This document shows, one piece after another, positions 21,305 through 34,161 of a stretch of DNA of 64,000 bases. Position numbers and translations under genes: made by a program. Within the stretch, counting starts at the first letter, position 1; every line of letters starts with the position of its first letter. This DNA is from Fragilaria radians. Taxonomy: Eukaryota > Bacillariophyta > Fragilariophyceae > Fragilariales > Fragilariaceae. The notes beneath the pieces are model-generated. The model made no database searches, was not told the DNA's origin, and saw only the letters and a program-made list of their open reading frames with translations. The stretch is taken from positions 135,736-199,735 of the forward strand of contig CAAAJI010000071.1 in NCBI GenBank assembly GCA_900642245.1. Reading direction: 5' to 3'.

Positions 21305-21808
21305 TTCTTGCTTGCTGTATCACCCTTTAAGGCTTGATAGGCAGCATACGGTGACCCTTCGAATTCCATGTAAGTTGATAACGATTCACACTCGGGATTG
21401 ACGACTGAGAAGAAAACATGATGTTACGTCGTTTCGGGAATCAAGGTTTAAGATGTACTCAATTCAAATAGTTCTCACATCGATATGTCTAAGAGTATTT
21501 AACCTCAATTGAAATTATTTAAGTTAAGTGACTCTAATGTCTGTCCTTAAACAAAAATTGAAAAATGAAACTCGAAAACGATATCAAAAATATATAACAA
21601 AATGAAAACAATCTTTTTTATAATTACCTAAGGCATTGCGTTTTTCTGTAGGTGTCCTTCCATGTGGCGCGAGTCTTTGCATTGCATAATATACAGACAG
21701 TCTGACAGTTTCTTTGGATTCCCTCCCCTTCCCATCACTCACTTTCAATAAACAAGACATTACACTTCTTCCGTTAAGCTCTATAACATAACTTTTTCCA
21801 TCAATCAT
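21301..21808 (-). CDS. Small protein of unknown function, two exons
   Basis: Exon 1 is 21808-21628 and exon 2 is 21404-21301. The 223-bp intron has a GTAATT donor after TTAG and a TTCTTCTCAG acceptor; the join is in frame (G + TC = Val). The product is 94 residues, fairly hydrophilic, with two Cys and no signal or membrane segment; I recognise no family. Its stop (TGA, 21303-21301) overlaps the ATG of the peroxidase by two bases in the form ATGA. That is unusual for two separate eukaryotic genes, so these exons could instead be 5' exons of a peroxidase transcript that uses another acceptor, or a false call. The evidence is splice-site quality and open frames only. Confidence 0.4.
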
Positions 21809-23615
21809 TGCAGGATCACCAATTTAGTCCATTCCAAGTGTAACTGATCCATTCCAAATGACCTTTAAACCTAAGAGATTTCCCTATCAAATGTGAAACA
21901 TTTCTGATCATGCTTCACGTTGTTAACTTGATTTATGGAGATTGAATAAGTTGTTACTTATATTGTAGTAAAAATCTGTTTAAGTGTAATCCTAAGTAGT
22001 TTCCACATCCAACATTTCAAGACAACATTTCAATAGACATTTTAAGCTCCACATCAATCAGAGGTGTAAAGTATTTTCCTCATTAATGTTAGTGTAGAAA
22101 TCAGGAACATGAAATCAAATTGCACACCTTTGAATTCTTATGTTGCAGTTATACATGAAATGCTGTTCACTTATTATTAGCATTTGAGGACATGCATCAC
22201 TTAAATCCATTCTTCGTCATGAGGACCATTGTGAAACCACTCTTTTGGTGTTTAAGAAATGACTTATGCTGTTGCTACCAGTTTAATTGAACAGTTATCC
22301 AAGGGAATCAACTTCAACTTTGTATTGAATCTCTCATTCATTTTGAACAACTTTAGACGACTTTAGAAACTACTGCGAATTTTTTCTCTTTCTCTTTTTT
22401 AATAGCTGCAGAGAGATCTTATGATGCTGTTTAACAAGTCATTGCCTTCCTCGTCTAATGGAAAGCAACATGGTACCTCTGCAACCACAATTTATTCTTT
22501 CCATAGCATAAAGAGGACTGGACACCAATGAAAAGTTAAATGGTAAAACTGATTTATCTATGACGATGGCTGCTTTCTCATGCTCAGCGCTATATTAAGG
22601 AGCCTGAACCTCATCTTTTCCTTATACCGTCGGTGAACATTGCATAAAATATTTTTTGATGTTCACTGGTATAAAGAGTAGTTGTTCCTGTTTCCCTATG
22701 TATAGTCTTTTGCTATTTGGAATCCGTTTCAAATAGTGTAGATCTTGGATAAATAGGGCAATGCTAACTCATATCTATATATGAAGAAAAAGTAATGACA
22801 CATTTTGTAGCATGAACAAGACCCTACTCATTCTATTGAGTATCTTCCTCTCCCCTTAAGTTAGTATCTGAAAAACCTATAAGTGCTGCAAAAAATGGTT
22901 TACCAACCTCGAAGCATTTGCAATTAACTTCTTTGTCGGGAGGACATTTAGATTTTCTGGTAAAATTAAGGCTTGAATATTGTTCTCAAGATTATCAAAA
23001 AAATTAAGCATGGATTTTTTGAAACAACGCTTTCAAACTTTGGATTGAGTTAGCTGCAAAGTAATTTTGACATGTGGAAACATTTCAGGTAGATATTAGT
23101 CAAGAATATTGTTTCATTGGCCACATAGAGAGGTCATCCAGAAAAAAGTTGGTTTCCCTAAGTATTCATTCAGGTCTTTCAGTTCTTCAATAGTAATGAA
23201 TTCATCATCCATGCCTTTGTACTACTATACATTTCCAATATCTAGACCTCTGAAGCATTTTGGTCTCTGAGGTATTCCAATCAATAACGGGATCACCTAT
23301 TATCCAAGGGCAAAGTATATTAGCGCAATAGATTGTGTAATACAATTGGAAACATATTCTCTTTTCTTCTACTTGTGAAACATATCTACAGAATCTCATC
23401 TAACTTCGAATTATTTCATCTAAAGTCATGACCAAAATACTCAGTAATGAAGGAGTGAAGCTAGAACCTGAATTTCTGGAATTGCAAAGTGAGATTTGAA
23501 GTAAGGATCGTTTTCATTTTTACGAAGTGATATTGAACACCGCACTGTCGTACTCATGATTCGTTTTATGAATAGGGTTTGAAGTAAGGAAAGGATTCTT
23601 CATTGGGGAGGAACC
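21809..23615. other. Gene-poor stretch, possible old transposon debris
   Basis: About 1.8 kb, AT-rich. A minus-strand frame at 23399-23205 (IIGDPVIDWNTSETKMLQRS) and short broken frames after it look protein-like but cannot be assigned. No intact gene. Confidence 0.4.
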
Positions 23616-24937
23616 ATGGCGTTCGAATCAACTGACAATAGATCGAATGACGACCATGATAGTATTCCAATCGAAAAAGATGAACACACTGTGGAAGATT
23701 GGATAGTACAGCGAGATGCGTTTAAGTTAATGGGTGATACTGCCTTTCGGGACCAAAACCATAATGAGGCAATTGCATTTTATGGGAAGGCCTTGGAGTT
23801 GGATCCGGCACATATTGTTCTGCTATCCAATCGAAGTGCAGCATATTTAAAGGCTGGATTAAAGTCAAAAGCATACCAGGATGCCAAAGCCTGTGTGGAA
23901 CTTGATCCAGCCTTTGCAAAAGGATATTCAAGATTGGCTGCTGCCGAACATAGTCTTGGACGTTGGCAGGCGGCATGTAATTCTTACAATCAAGTCCTTA
24001 CAATGGATCCAAATAACCTTATTGCTCAAAAAGGGCGTGATGAATGTCATGCACAATTGGAATTGTTATCAGCAGTGGAATCCGAAACACCGACGACGTC
24101 TTTGCAAGAGAGGGATGACATTGCTGAGGAAAATAACGACAAGAATGTACTTGTGAAAGAAATTGTGGACGCAGGAGAAGAGCAAACGACCGAAAACGAA
24201 GAAGATTTGTTACTGGATGCATTCTTCTCTGAAGTCGAAGCTGTTGAATCAAAGAAAAAATCGGTAGATACAAGTAGTAAACCAATGGCCACATCCATAA
24301 GCCAGGAGGGCACCCCATCCAAAGAGAGCATGATTCAGAGTCTCAAGAAGAATTTAGGGACAGCGAAAGATCAAATTGATCGATTGTTGGCACCAAATTA
24401 CAAATGGCGTAATTTAAATCCATTCCATGTTTTGGATTTACCTTACGATGAATCGCTCACCGAGGATGACATTTCCCGTCGATATAAGGCATTGTCCTTG
24501 TTATTACATCCTGATAAGTGTCGAGGCGGGAAGAGGGAATTGATATCGAACGTGCAAAGTTGGCGTACGACGAAGTTCAACGTGCCAAGGTTTTATTGCT
24601 GTCCAACCCCGATAAGGCCCGCCACATCCGAGATTTGATCGAACAGGGAAAGAAGGTTGGTAAACAAGTTTGGAAAGATACAGGCAAGAAGGAATGTCTT
24701 GCTGATGTTCAAAGTCGTGAGATACATCGAATTTTTGCCGAAGTAGAATGGAAACGACGTGAAGTCGAAGGGAACGAACGGAAGAATGAACAGCGAGAAC
24801 GTCGGCAAGAAGAAGTGGAATTGGAAAAAGAACGTCAGGATAGAAAGTTTGATAAAAGCTGGAGGGAAGAAGAACGTGTAGACAACAGAATTCGTAATTG
24901 GAGAGATTTTCAAAAGAAAAAGAAACAAAAGTTGTGA
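23616..24937 (+). CDS. TPR-J-domain protein with DNAJC8-like C-terminus (one-base frame break)
   Basis: Starts at 23616 in a good context (GGAACCATGG). Residues about 34-140 hold three TPR units (GDTAFRDQNHNEAIAFYGKA; ALELDPAHIVLLSNRSAAYL; GRWQAACNSYNQVL), a Hsp70/Hsp90 tail-binding fold. An acidic linker is followed by a J domain from about 265 (NLNPFHVLDLPYDESLTEDD) with the catalytic HPD at 298-300. Then the frame breaks: the continuation is one frame over and reads IERAKLAYDEVQRAKVLLLS, then a long Arg/Glu-rich helix ending in KKKKQKL. J domain and tail match DNAJC8/SPF31, a spliceosome-associated J protein. One extra G in the GGG at 24528-24530 would restore the frame, so I take it as a sequencing error, not an intron (too little space). 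A TPR block before a DNAJC8-type J domain is unusual. Confidence 0.82.
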
Positions 24938-24996
24938 TATTGGACTAGTTAATCTTTTTTCGTTAATCAATAAGCATAATGTCCCTTTTCTCAGAA

Positions 24997-26514
24997 TTAG
25001 CCTTCGTAAGTAATTTGTATAGTTGGAAACGGGGATCTTCGCGCTAAATTACTGGATGCTGACGACATGCTTGCGAATTCAGGATGAAAGACTTCCAGAC
25101 TCATCTTTCCATTCGTATATCGCTTTAGGGCGGCATTGATGGTAATTGCAAAGTTTCTCCATTGGGATGCATGAAATGTACTAAAATTTGGAGTTATCAT
25201 AACAGAGCTTACGGTTATGGAGGAGATAGTGGAGAGATTTGAGTTACTCCCGAGAACATTCAATTGATAGATAATTTCCCATGCGTCTGAATAGGCCTCT
25301 TCTGCGATTGTCGCCTGCGACACATGCCATCGAGTTTCAACTGTATGAGAGTATCGAAAAGGAGAACAAGTTGATTGGGAAGATAACATGGCCTCATCAA
25401 ACCATGCTTTAGTTAGATCTGTGATTGCTTGTGTGGATGAGTAATAGTTGTAACCCGCCACACGAGTTATCGTCCCGAAAGAAGAGCACACTTCTTCTGT
25501 TGAGGGTTGTTGGTACCATCGTTCTAACCTCCGGCGTTGGGAGTCCAGAGACATTGGATTTTTGTCTGGGTTGCCATTCGAGTCAATACTGTTATTATTG
25601 ACATCTAAACTGGTTGTTTTGGGATCTGCAGCAAAGTGTATTCCAACAATAGGGAACGGCGAATGTCGTTCTGGACTGAATATTGCTGGAGCATGTTTGT
25701 AACGAGGATGCGATGCAACCAATGCAAAATCGGATCCTAGGTGCATGGTGAGGCTACGTCCCATATCAATAGCCATCAAAAAGGTGACAAAAAAATCGTA
25801 ATCGTAAAACTCTTGGCAATATGGAAAGGATATCATCCAAACTGAGTGTTCCCTATCTTCGCCGTCCCGAATGATGTCTACAATTGTCTTCCAAAAATAT
25901 CCTAGGCACCCCAATAGATTTTGGTTTGGACATATTTCAACACCAACGATTCGTCGATAGAGTTCATCTCCATACAATCTTCCCACAGCTCCTGATTCTT
26001 GGCTCCATACTCGAATTTGCTTAAGTAATTCTTTCCTCGTCATTTGCTGTGCGGACACAGCATTATACCCAAGCAGTCGTCGCTGTATGGCTTCTAATTT
26101 GTCCGATGCAGCGGTCGAGTCGATTTGTCTTTGTTTACTTTGCAGAAATAATAGTTTCTCGTCATCGTCAATTGATGATGGAGACGTGAATCGAGACACA
26201 TCATCAAAGTAATTCAATTGTAAAGGATTTCGAAATTTGGTGGCATACTGTGGAGTGATGATTCATGATGTATGTGTTGTGGCGTGTTGCAGCAAGTCGT
26301 CAGAAAGAAATGTAAAAATATGTGTATGAATCCCAAAAGTGATGATGATTGTCCTTACATTCTGTTGGATTAACATAGATTTTGTGGAAAATGCGAACGT
26401 CCATTCCGCCTTGAAAGAAAGGAGAGGAGTTACAAGCATCATCCAAAACCAATGATGAGAAAGGGTTTCAAGGTAGAAACGTTTCGATGCACGTTGATCA
26501 TCAGCAAGTGCCAT
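24997..26514 (-). CDS. DUF1415-like protein of unknown function, two exons
   Basis: Exon 1 is 26514-26359 and exon 2 is 26247-24997, with a 111-bp intron (GTAAGG donor, CCACAG acceptor), in phase 0; 468 residues. Exon 1 has a hydrophobic stretch (HWFWMMLVTPLLSF), which could be a signal or anchor after a charged start, but a cleavable targeting signal is not certain. The body has VGVEICPNQNLLG, then an acidic block (IIRDGEDREHSVWMISFPYC) and ALVASHPRYKHAPAIFSPER followed by HSPFPIVGIHF. That order resembles the DUF1415 family (LNLCPFA... FHP.Y.FA... NRSPYPMLHLL), but the match is partial. The remaining half is Ser/Thr-rich with no domain recognised. It is 59 bp tail to tail from the DNAJC8-like gene. 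Family call tentative; gene model firm. Confidence 0.7.
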
Positions 26515-26745
26515 TTTTGGTTAAACAGGTACAGGACACCAAATGGTATTTTCTATCTTTTCACATCAGACCGAATTCGAAATTGGGAAGCATGAAATTC
26601 TGATTTTTTGCGAAAAGGTGACAACAGATGGTAGAGTTCTTTCTACAGAAAGGAATATTCCGTGGGACTCATTGATTTTCATTAAGATTAAGTGGATAAA
26701 GAATTAAACTAGTACTAGTACAGAAAAAGTACGTAACAAGACAAC
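26515..26745. other. Short intergenic spacer
   Basis: Lies between the isocitrate lyase 3' end and the DUF1415-like gene start, both on the minus strand. It should carry the promoter of the latter. Nothing recognised. Confidence 0.4.
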
Positions 26746-28643
26746 TTAAGTATGAAACTGAGATTCTGTGACTCCAGCTCCCATGGCGGAAGTTGACGAC
26801 ACACCCCCACTTGCTACGTTTACCATATTGTCCACTAATTCAGCTCCTGACCATTTCTGATGCATAAGAAGTTCTACCTCTTTTTCACGTTCCCGTCTTT
26901 GAATCATTTGAACATACGCCAACATACCACGGTCACCAAACTCACGTGCAAGTTCTGTCACAATGAGTCCGTTCGAATGGAAACCCGCAAGAGTAATAAA
27001 TTGCCAAGTATATCCAAGATTTCCCAAGTCATCATTGAAATTTGCCATCTGCGCATCCGTCATGCCAGATGAGTCCCAATTGAAACTTGGACTGAGATTG
27101 TAAGCCAGCATTTGGTGTGGATACATTGACTTATCGCATTTTAGTTAGAAATTTGTATTCCAATTTTACACAAAACTAAGCTCTTGATACATACCTTAAC
27201 ACCAATGGAGAACTGCCTTGCATCTGCAATGCTAGGAATAGCCGTTTCCATCCAAATCAGGTCGCAGAAAGGAGCATATGCTCTAGCTCTCTGAATGCAA
27301 TATTCAATCCCTGGTTTGATCTGGTAATATCCTTCTCGGACACGACAAAGCTCCCAGTCAAAGTAAACACTGTTCTTGGAGCCAAATATAGAGTCAGCAA
27401 CTCGACGAGCCTTTGCATTAGACAAAGTATTTGGATCGCTCGCCATCCATTGATGAATCATACGGGATTTCTCATTCTCACTAATATTCAAACCATGAAT
27501 CTTGGCTAGTACAGCATCACCAAATGACATTAGCTTCGCGCGTACAGACCATTCTTTTTGGACAGCTTCGATGTTCCTCCCACTCGCATTTGCAACTGCA
27601 TCGCTCAGGGATTCGACACCTGGGACAGTTACTCCCAGAATGAATGGATGATCCCGTCCATCGATGGTAGAATCCAAAAGAGTTGCAGCCTCGGCATCCG
27701 TTCGAGCAACCAAGACAGTTCCAGTACCAAGTATATCACACGCAAGACGAGCAGCAACCAAACGATCTACATGTTCCTGAGTCGACACCAATACTTTACC
27801 TATCAACTTATAAGTAACGCAATCAACGGCAATCAACTCCATCTGGAACTAAACTTACCTCCCATATGTCCACATTTTTTAGTTCCAGGCTTTTGATCTT
27901 CAAAGTGAATACCCGCGGCACCAGCCTCCACAAAGAGCTTCACCAATTTCATAACGGCACTCAAGCCACCGTGTCCTGTATCACCGTCGGCAATCACAGG
28001 AGTCAAAAAGTCAATCTTCGCTCCAGGATCCACACCAGCCAGCAAAGCCTTTGTGCGCTCATTGTGCTGACGACGATCATGGTGCATCTGTGCACGCACC
28101 AACTGATCCACCTTATTTGGCACAGTATTCATTGGATAGTCTGCAAAGTCAGGTCCGGGTTCGTTCGTTGTCGAGGCGGTAGATGAGCATTGCCAGCCAG
28201 AGATGTAAATGGAAGTTAGATGAGGAGCCATTTGGATGACTTGAACTGGATCTAAAGCTCCAAACGTATGACTGTAGCCTCGAACTTGTTGCAACTTTCG
28301 AAGAAGATTGTAAAGTTTCTCTGCTGATTGAGATGCATACAAGGTCTTGGGAGATCGAAAAAGTCCTCCGCGAGCCTCCGGTGAAGGTCGAAGACACGCC
28401 ACATCGCTTCCTGCAAAGAGAAATTGCTTTAGTCATATTCTAGTAAAAAATGTAAACAAACGAATGCGTCCAACAAAGCTTACCTGTATAGAGGCGTTTG
28501 GTGTATTGCCAACGATGTTGATTGGACCACCATTGCTCAATATCTGCCGTTTCCTTCAAGACATGATCATACTCATCACGGGTCGACAGCTCTTTGGAAG
28601 GTGGAGGTAGCGATCGGAGACCCCGACTAAGTTTGGCTCTCAT
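26746..28643 (-). CDS. Isocitrate lyase
   Basis: Four exons: 28643-28484, 28410-27859, 27799-27195 and 27129-26746. All three introns (73, 59 and 65 bp) have GTAAG/GTATG donors and AG acceptors and keep phase; 566 residues, normal for the eukaryotic enzyme. It cleaves isocitrate to glyoxylate and succinate in the glyoxylate cycle, letting cells build sugars from fatty-acid-derived acetyl-CoA. The catalytic loop KKCGHMGG (231-238, Cys233) is intact. So are the substrate region GDTGHGG, the VLVSTQEHVDRLVAARLACD helix, and the C-terminal NLSPSFNWD. There is no SKL-type peroxisomal end (it ends QFHT), and the basic start MRAKLSRGLRSL is more like a mitochondrial presequence; location is inferred. 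No malate synthase is in the window. Confidence 0.95.
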
Positions 28644-29144
28644 TTCGTTTTTTGCTGGTTTGATAGTAGTTGTTGTCCTTCAAGGAAAGAAAGAGATGGG
28701 ATGATTGTTGAAACAGAGAGGAAAAAAAAGTGGGATGAAAAAAGATGTTGAGAGGAAGTATATAGTAGGAGATTGGTGGGAAGGTAGCTAGGTAACGTTG
28801 GTACGACCCAATCAGGAAAACAAGATAATCAGTCGTGACGCTGCGAAACAGAGATGTCAAAAACTGTCAATCGACGCATTCACTTTTTGAGGGGGAGGCA
28901 AGAGAAATTTAGGACTTCTGATTTTATTCCCGTTTGCAAACTATGGTCCAATAGTATTTATTCAGTGTTACTACGATCTTACGTGGTATCGGTCATCCTT
29001 GTGGATGACTGCTGCTGCTCTGGCGATTTGGTGAAACATGGTGATTCGACATGTGTTGTTGGCATGATGGAGTTTAACGTCATGAAAGTGGGGAAGAGGA
29101 AGTATAGTGGTACAAAAAGACGATATGTATGTAATGGAGGATTT
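28644..29144. other. Intergenic region upstream of isocitrate lyase
   Basis: About 500 bp, probably holding the isocitrate lyase promoter. Open frames on both strands (28854-29150 plus, 28971-29306 minus) are not protein-like. It ends where the first copy of the large duplicated segment begins. Confidence 0.45.
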
Positions 29145-32100
29145 ATTTGAAAGTTTGTTGGCAGCAGCACTAATGTGTTTGTGACGTTTTTGGGTTCTCA
29201 ACTCGTTTTGGGTGTCAACAGTTTGACACCTTACATGAATGAGATTCGTGTGACGAATGAAATTCGAACGCTTGTAAGTACTTCCAAACACAGTAAAAAG
29301 TGGCACAACAAAAATTTGATGCCTTAAAATAGGGTGCTATTTCATCAGGCATTATGACTAAAAGGATAACCAAACCTTATTTTACCACTGATGAAGCAAT
29401 TGATTTGATGGGATCTATGACTCATGATTTCCTAGTCAAATGTAGCTTAGAAGAATTCCACTACCTAATTCCTTTGATAAATGACAGCATGAATAGTTTC
29501 CAGAAACATCTCAATGTGATTCTAAATCCACATCACTTGCACTCTACATATTGCATCATCAGCAAAACAATGTGACCAAAGAATGAGCGCGTCCAACCTT
29601 CAAATATGCCAAATTATAATCTTATAAGTCGATTATTGTATTTTGCCTATATTGAAGGCTGATTAAATTGCAAATGGATTGAACGTATTTTTTAATAAAG
29701 AACAGTCAAAAACATAGATTTTAAATCAAAGAGGTAATTGGCAATTTTTTAATATTGTATCCCTGTTTGCTGAAGCATGCAAAACTTTGTGGATTGCAAG
29801 TCTGATGGCCATTGACTGTGCCAATACCCAATGGAAGTTATTAAAAGATTATTTTAGCAATAAATAAAGGCCAAGTTGCAAAAAGGTTGTTTGTATAGCT
29901 CTGATGGATGTTGCATGCTAATGGCCATTGTGAGTGTTTGTGGAATGATTCCATTATTTTAGTTGTAGTGTTATATCCCATAAGTCATAAAGTTGCTTTC
30001 TATGGTCTCTTGATTCAAAAGGTTTCTCTTATCTATTTGCACTATGCAATGATCATCACAGTGGTGTCCTAATGAAACGAGTGATAAGATGGTTGAGGTT
30101 ATAGAATATTGAGATATTTCGTGCCATATTGGAAAATGTTCTTCTGACATAATTGAATTAACTCGGAGAGTGACTGTTTGCTCCAATTGTAATTTTAACA
30201 ACTTAAGCGGTGACCGCATCTTGTTTCAAATGAAGGTGGTGATGGAGTTTCTTCTGCACTTTCATAAAATGCAGTTATCCTGTTGATTTTTGTGATCAAA
30301 GATCTTTTTCTCTGCAAGAACTGAGTTGACTATTTAGCTTTGTGAGAGAGAGAAGATTGTATTATAGATCGACGTTTGTATCAAAGTTTGGAACCAGAAA
30401 CGTGCATCACAACTACGTCATCAAACTGTGCACTTTAACGTGTAAATGAGTTGCTAGCAGCTTCCATGAGACATGTCAACTCTTCAATGTCTTCCCAGAT
30501 AATAACCATTGGGTCTTGGATATTACAGATGAGTTCAATTACAGACTAGGAGCGCACAATAAGCTTGGGTTTTGCAGTTCACTTTCTGGCATTGAGCATT
30601 GGATATCAGCTGGGTAGAATTGACGGTGCCTGTCTTGAAATTGTTATGTTCACTGATGTACTTGGCATCAATGAGGCTAAATCGTTGCCTTTCCAGGTCA
30701 TTTTCACCGCTGCCAACCTCTGATTGTACCTAGTAGGCAATTACCTTCATTTTGTTCTCAAGACGCTCAATGTTATCTTACTTTGGGATTCTATGAGTCC
30801 TGGTTAGTACCTTGAAATAAAAGATTGGAAAAACGTCGATACTCTGGTAAGATATGTTAAAACTGGAATTATTGGAAACTTAAGTAGTAAATTCTAAAAT
30901 GTCTACTCAACGATTGGAAAGTAGCTCATTATGCGGATGCGTTTACTTCAAGGCTCCGAACCGAGGCAATTGAATTGTCGTCGTTATTGCAGTATCGGAT
31001 TTTTCGAAAAAAATCTGTGCTCGTGTCGCTTGATCTTCGACCATTTGCTTTATGGTTGGGATTTTATAGACATATTAGCTATTCAAAAATGAAATGCAGG
31101 TGACTTAGTCCTACATTCTTGACTTGAAAACGAGTTTTTTTCTGCTTATAGAAAACACTCTTGATCCCAGTTCACTGATGTACACGTTCTTAGATATGGC
31201 TTTGTACCGCAGTTTGTACAATTAACGTTCATCAAATTTTCCAGATGCTTGTCGAAACAGACTCTTCATGAAGTGTGTATCAATATTTTCCACTACTCTT
31301 ATGCTCTAGACAACCTAAGAATGGGTTTCTGTGAGTAACAAGAAAGTTTACGTCAACCCATGCAATGACATTTTTGGCCTTGAACTACCACTCTTCCACA
31401 ATCTGTAGTAAACCAGGTCCAATGACTAAAAGGTATCTTTATATCATCAAAATGCATGTCAAAATGAATTCAAAATAACTGGAAATTTAAATGCGCAAAG
31501 TAAAGCTCTCAGACGTGACTGAAAAATATATAGATGAAAAATGCATTCTGTGATGCTGAAAGTATTCTTCCAAATTGATATTTTCATTACATTTGTGTAT
31601 TAATATGCTCCTGAAATCATGCATGGTTCTCCGGCCTTGCACAATGAATCCCTGGAACTACAAGAAATAGCTGTCACTGGCGCACTATCCTTTTTTCTGA
31701 TTTTCAACCAGCTTGTTCAACAAAGCATCACAAAAACAATTCCCATCTAGTATAACTTTTAAGGGCTTGCAATTGTCCTAGATTTGAGACACGCTACTCC
31801 GGTCCTACACCTGGCATTCCTTCAAGCTAGGATTTACAAATTACTCTTTGATGGGTGTGTCAATGCGGTTAGTCCCTTAAGCTCACGAGCAAAACATCTG
31901 AAAGGGTGGCTGATATGAATTCGATTGTGCTGTATATTGCCTCTACATCGAAATAATGATAGACTTTAATCCCAAAGAACATGTTTAACTTCTGGCAGAA
32001 AATATAAAACATCAATAACAAAGTAAACGAACTTCACATTATCAAATTTATCATGTCTTATCAAATTGTATTAGCGTGTGTATTTAATTGTAACAACGGA

Positions 32101-34161
32101 TCGAATAATTCAAGTTTGACATTCATATGAACTAAGACGGATTTTTACCTGCTGGATAGGCCCCGAAGTATTTATCACAGTTTTTGTGAAATCTGAAGGT
32201 TTGGTATGTTCAGGATTGTACACGACTATTTACCATCTTCAAGTAAACAAATACAAGTCACTCCAAAATAATTTTTAATTACCCAATGGCGGGCACATGT
32301 TCAATCAGTCATCAAGGCCAAGAGTTAGACAAAATGAAAGCTTAAAGATACAGATGATGTAATTGATGCAATTGATAGACATCAAGCAACCAAATATTCG
32401 AAAGGTGACGAGATGCTGATGGAAGGCTGCTCTATGACAGAACGAGGAAGCGACGATGACGATGATGTGATAAAGGAGAGAACATGATTTCTTGTTAACA
32501 CATTTTATTTCAAATAGATTAGTTTGTAATTTGTTAATTATGTTCCATTCTAGCATATAGTTAGAGCTAAACTTTACTGCTTTTCTCATTCACTGGGTCA
32601 CTTTTAGATTGTCTTACAATCTGAATATAATGCATTCCTGGAAATACGCATTGAGTTGAGCATGTGACACACTCCTCTCTAATTGTAAAGTTCAGCCCAT
32701 ACCTTAAAATGAAGAACATCATCCCGCCGCCTATTATTTAGTTGGAACCGAACAGTAGCTTTTGTCCTCAATTCACTTATTTCATAGCTGCTTGAAGAAA
32801 TGTGAAAAGAGTTCTGCCTTTACTATCAACTAAGTGTATCCCACAAATCGAACAAGATTGAAGGCTTGGTGAAGTATGCTCTGAGCATGTAAGCCATGTC
32901 AGCTTCTTATTCCATAATTGAAATTTAAAGTGATTGCATGATCTATCAATTGTCATGCAGAGGTGTAATAAATTGCAAAAAGTTGAAGGTGACGATTCAT
33001 GTGTGATATTAGTTTCATTCTTTGTTTTGTTGCTGATTTGTCACTAATTGGTTGTCTTAACTGGCTACAAGAAGTCATGTGCACGCTAATTCCGTAAACT
33101 TGTCAGATGACATTGCGATTAATACTGATGAATTGGGTAGCATTTCTTATGTTGAATGAAAAGCACGTGTTATAGGATTTTATAACGTGAAAAAACACGG
33201 GATCAAGCTTCACATTTTAAAATTGATGTGCTAAAAAATGGAGAAGTGTATTACTTCAAAGCTTCATCGTAAAACATCAGAAGATGTATCGTGAAATAAT
33301 CCAAATGATGCAACCCTGTCTACAAGGTTGTTCCGCAGAAAAGTTGGTAGAATAAAGCAAAGTAAATTATTGAATTGAGTATGCTGTCCAACCCGTTGCA
33401 AGAAAGATTTGAATTCTAGTCCCTGTCATAATTAAGTACATCCAAGCCCCAATATAGTATTATCCACCAAATGACATTGACTTGGTTAAATTTCAACTAG
33501 CGTCTATTGATGTATTCCTTTCAATATGTAGTCTTGCATGTATGTGGGAGAAGTTGGTCGTAATGCATAAATGACCCTGAAAGTTTTAAATACTTCTTCT
33601 TGGATGTATACTATAGGTTTTCCCATGTGAAGTAATTATAATTATTGTCGTAAACATGCTGCTGCGTCAGATGTCATACAGGAATTCAATCACAAATGGC
33701 TGTTTGGCAACCCAAGACCACAAATGAGAGTTGTGAGTTGGAGTATGCAACAATAATTCGTGTCTTTCTTTATATTATCAAATAATGATTGGTCCTTACC
33801 TACTAGGGATTGATATGTAGTTATTTGATCAAATCAAGTTCAATGCCAACTGTGTTTCTCGCCTTCATAGATTTGGGTCTTCACAGCGCGCTTGAATTTT
33901 TCGAGAGAATACCGGCATTGGTTACTGTAACGATGGAAAAACTGGATTGTATCCATGAATGTGTCTACGCAACGGGGATATCACTAATCATGCTAGAAAA
34001 TCCACCGTATGTGCATCTAGTAGTTGTAGTATTCCATATCCAACCATTTACAAACTCATACACACTCAATTTGCCTGGAGAAACCTGATTGCCAACCAGG
34101 TTTACATTTAGTAAAGTCCCTGTCTCTATCGCCATTTGCATTTCCCATTCCACCGATTTTT
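29145..34161. repeat. Large direct repeat, copy A
   Basis: About 5.0 kb that aligns end to end with 34182-39628. The first ~220 bp of the two copies differ at only four positions; elsewhere there are more substitutions and small indels. Copy A has about 75 bp not in copy B (around 33720-33800), and lacks the 551 bp found in copy B at 38061-38611. No intact gene is seen in it; short broken frames (for example minus-strand LERQ..FSLIDAKYISEH) suggest an old coding remnant I cannot name. Copy A ends exactly at the 20-N gap. See the findings for the assembly explanation. Confidence 0.9.

Noticed and set aside
23205..23399. Minus-strand frame IIGDPVIDWNTSETKMLQRS as a retroelement RNase H
   Set aside because: Only a faint resemblance to retroelement text; I could not place catalytic residues, so it is noted as debris only.
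24521..24560. A tiny intron at GATAA|GTGTCGAGG...AAG in the J-domain gene
   Set aside because: It would be under 25 bp, too short to splice, and would remove part of the conserved region. A missing G explains the frame better.
28971..29306. Minus-strand frame repeated at 34056-34343 (MPLFTVFGSTYKRSNF...)
   Set aside because: It recurs only because the region is duplicated. The similarity comes from the DNA repeat, and the frame crosses the repeat boundary.
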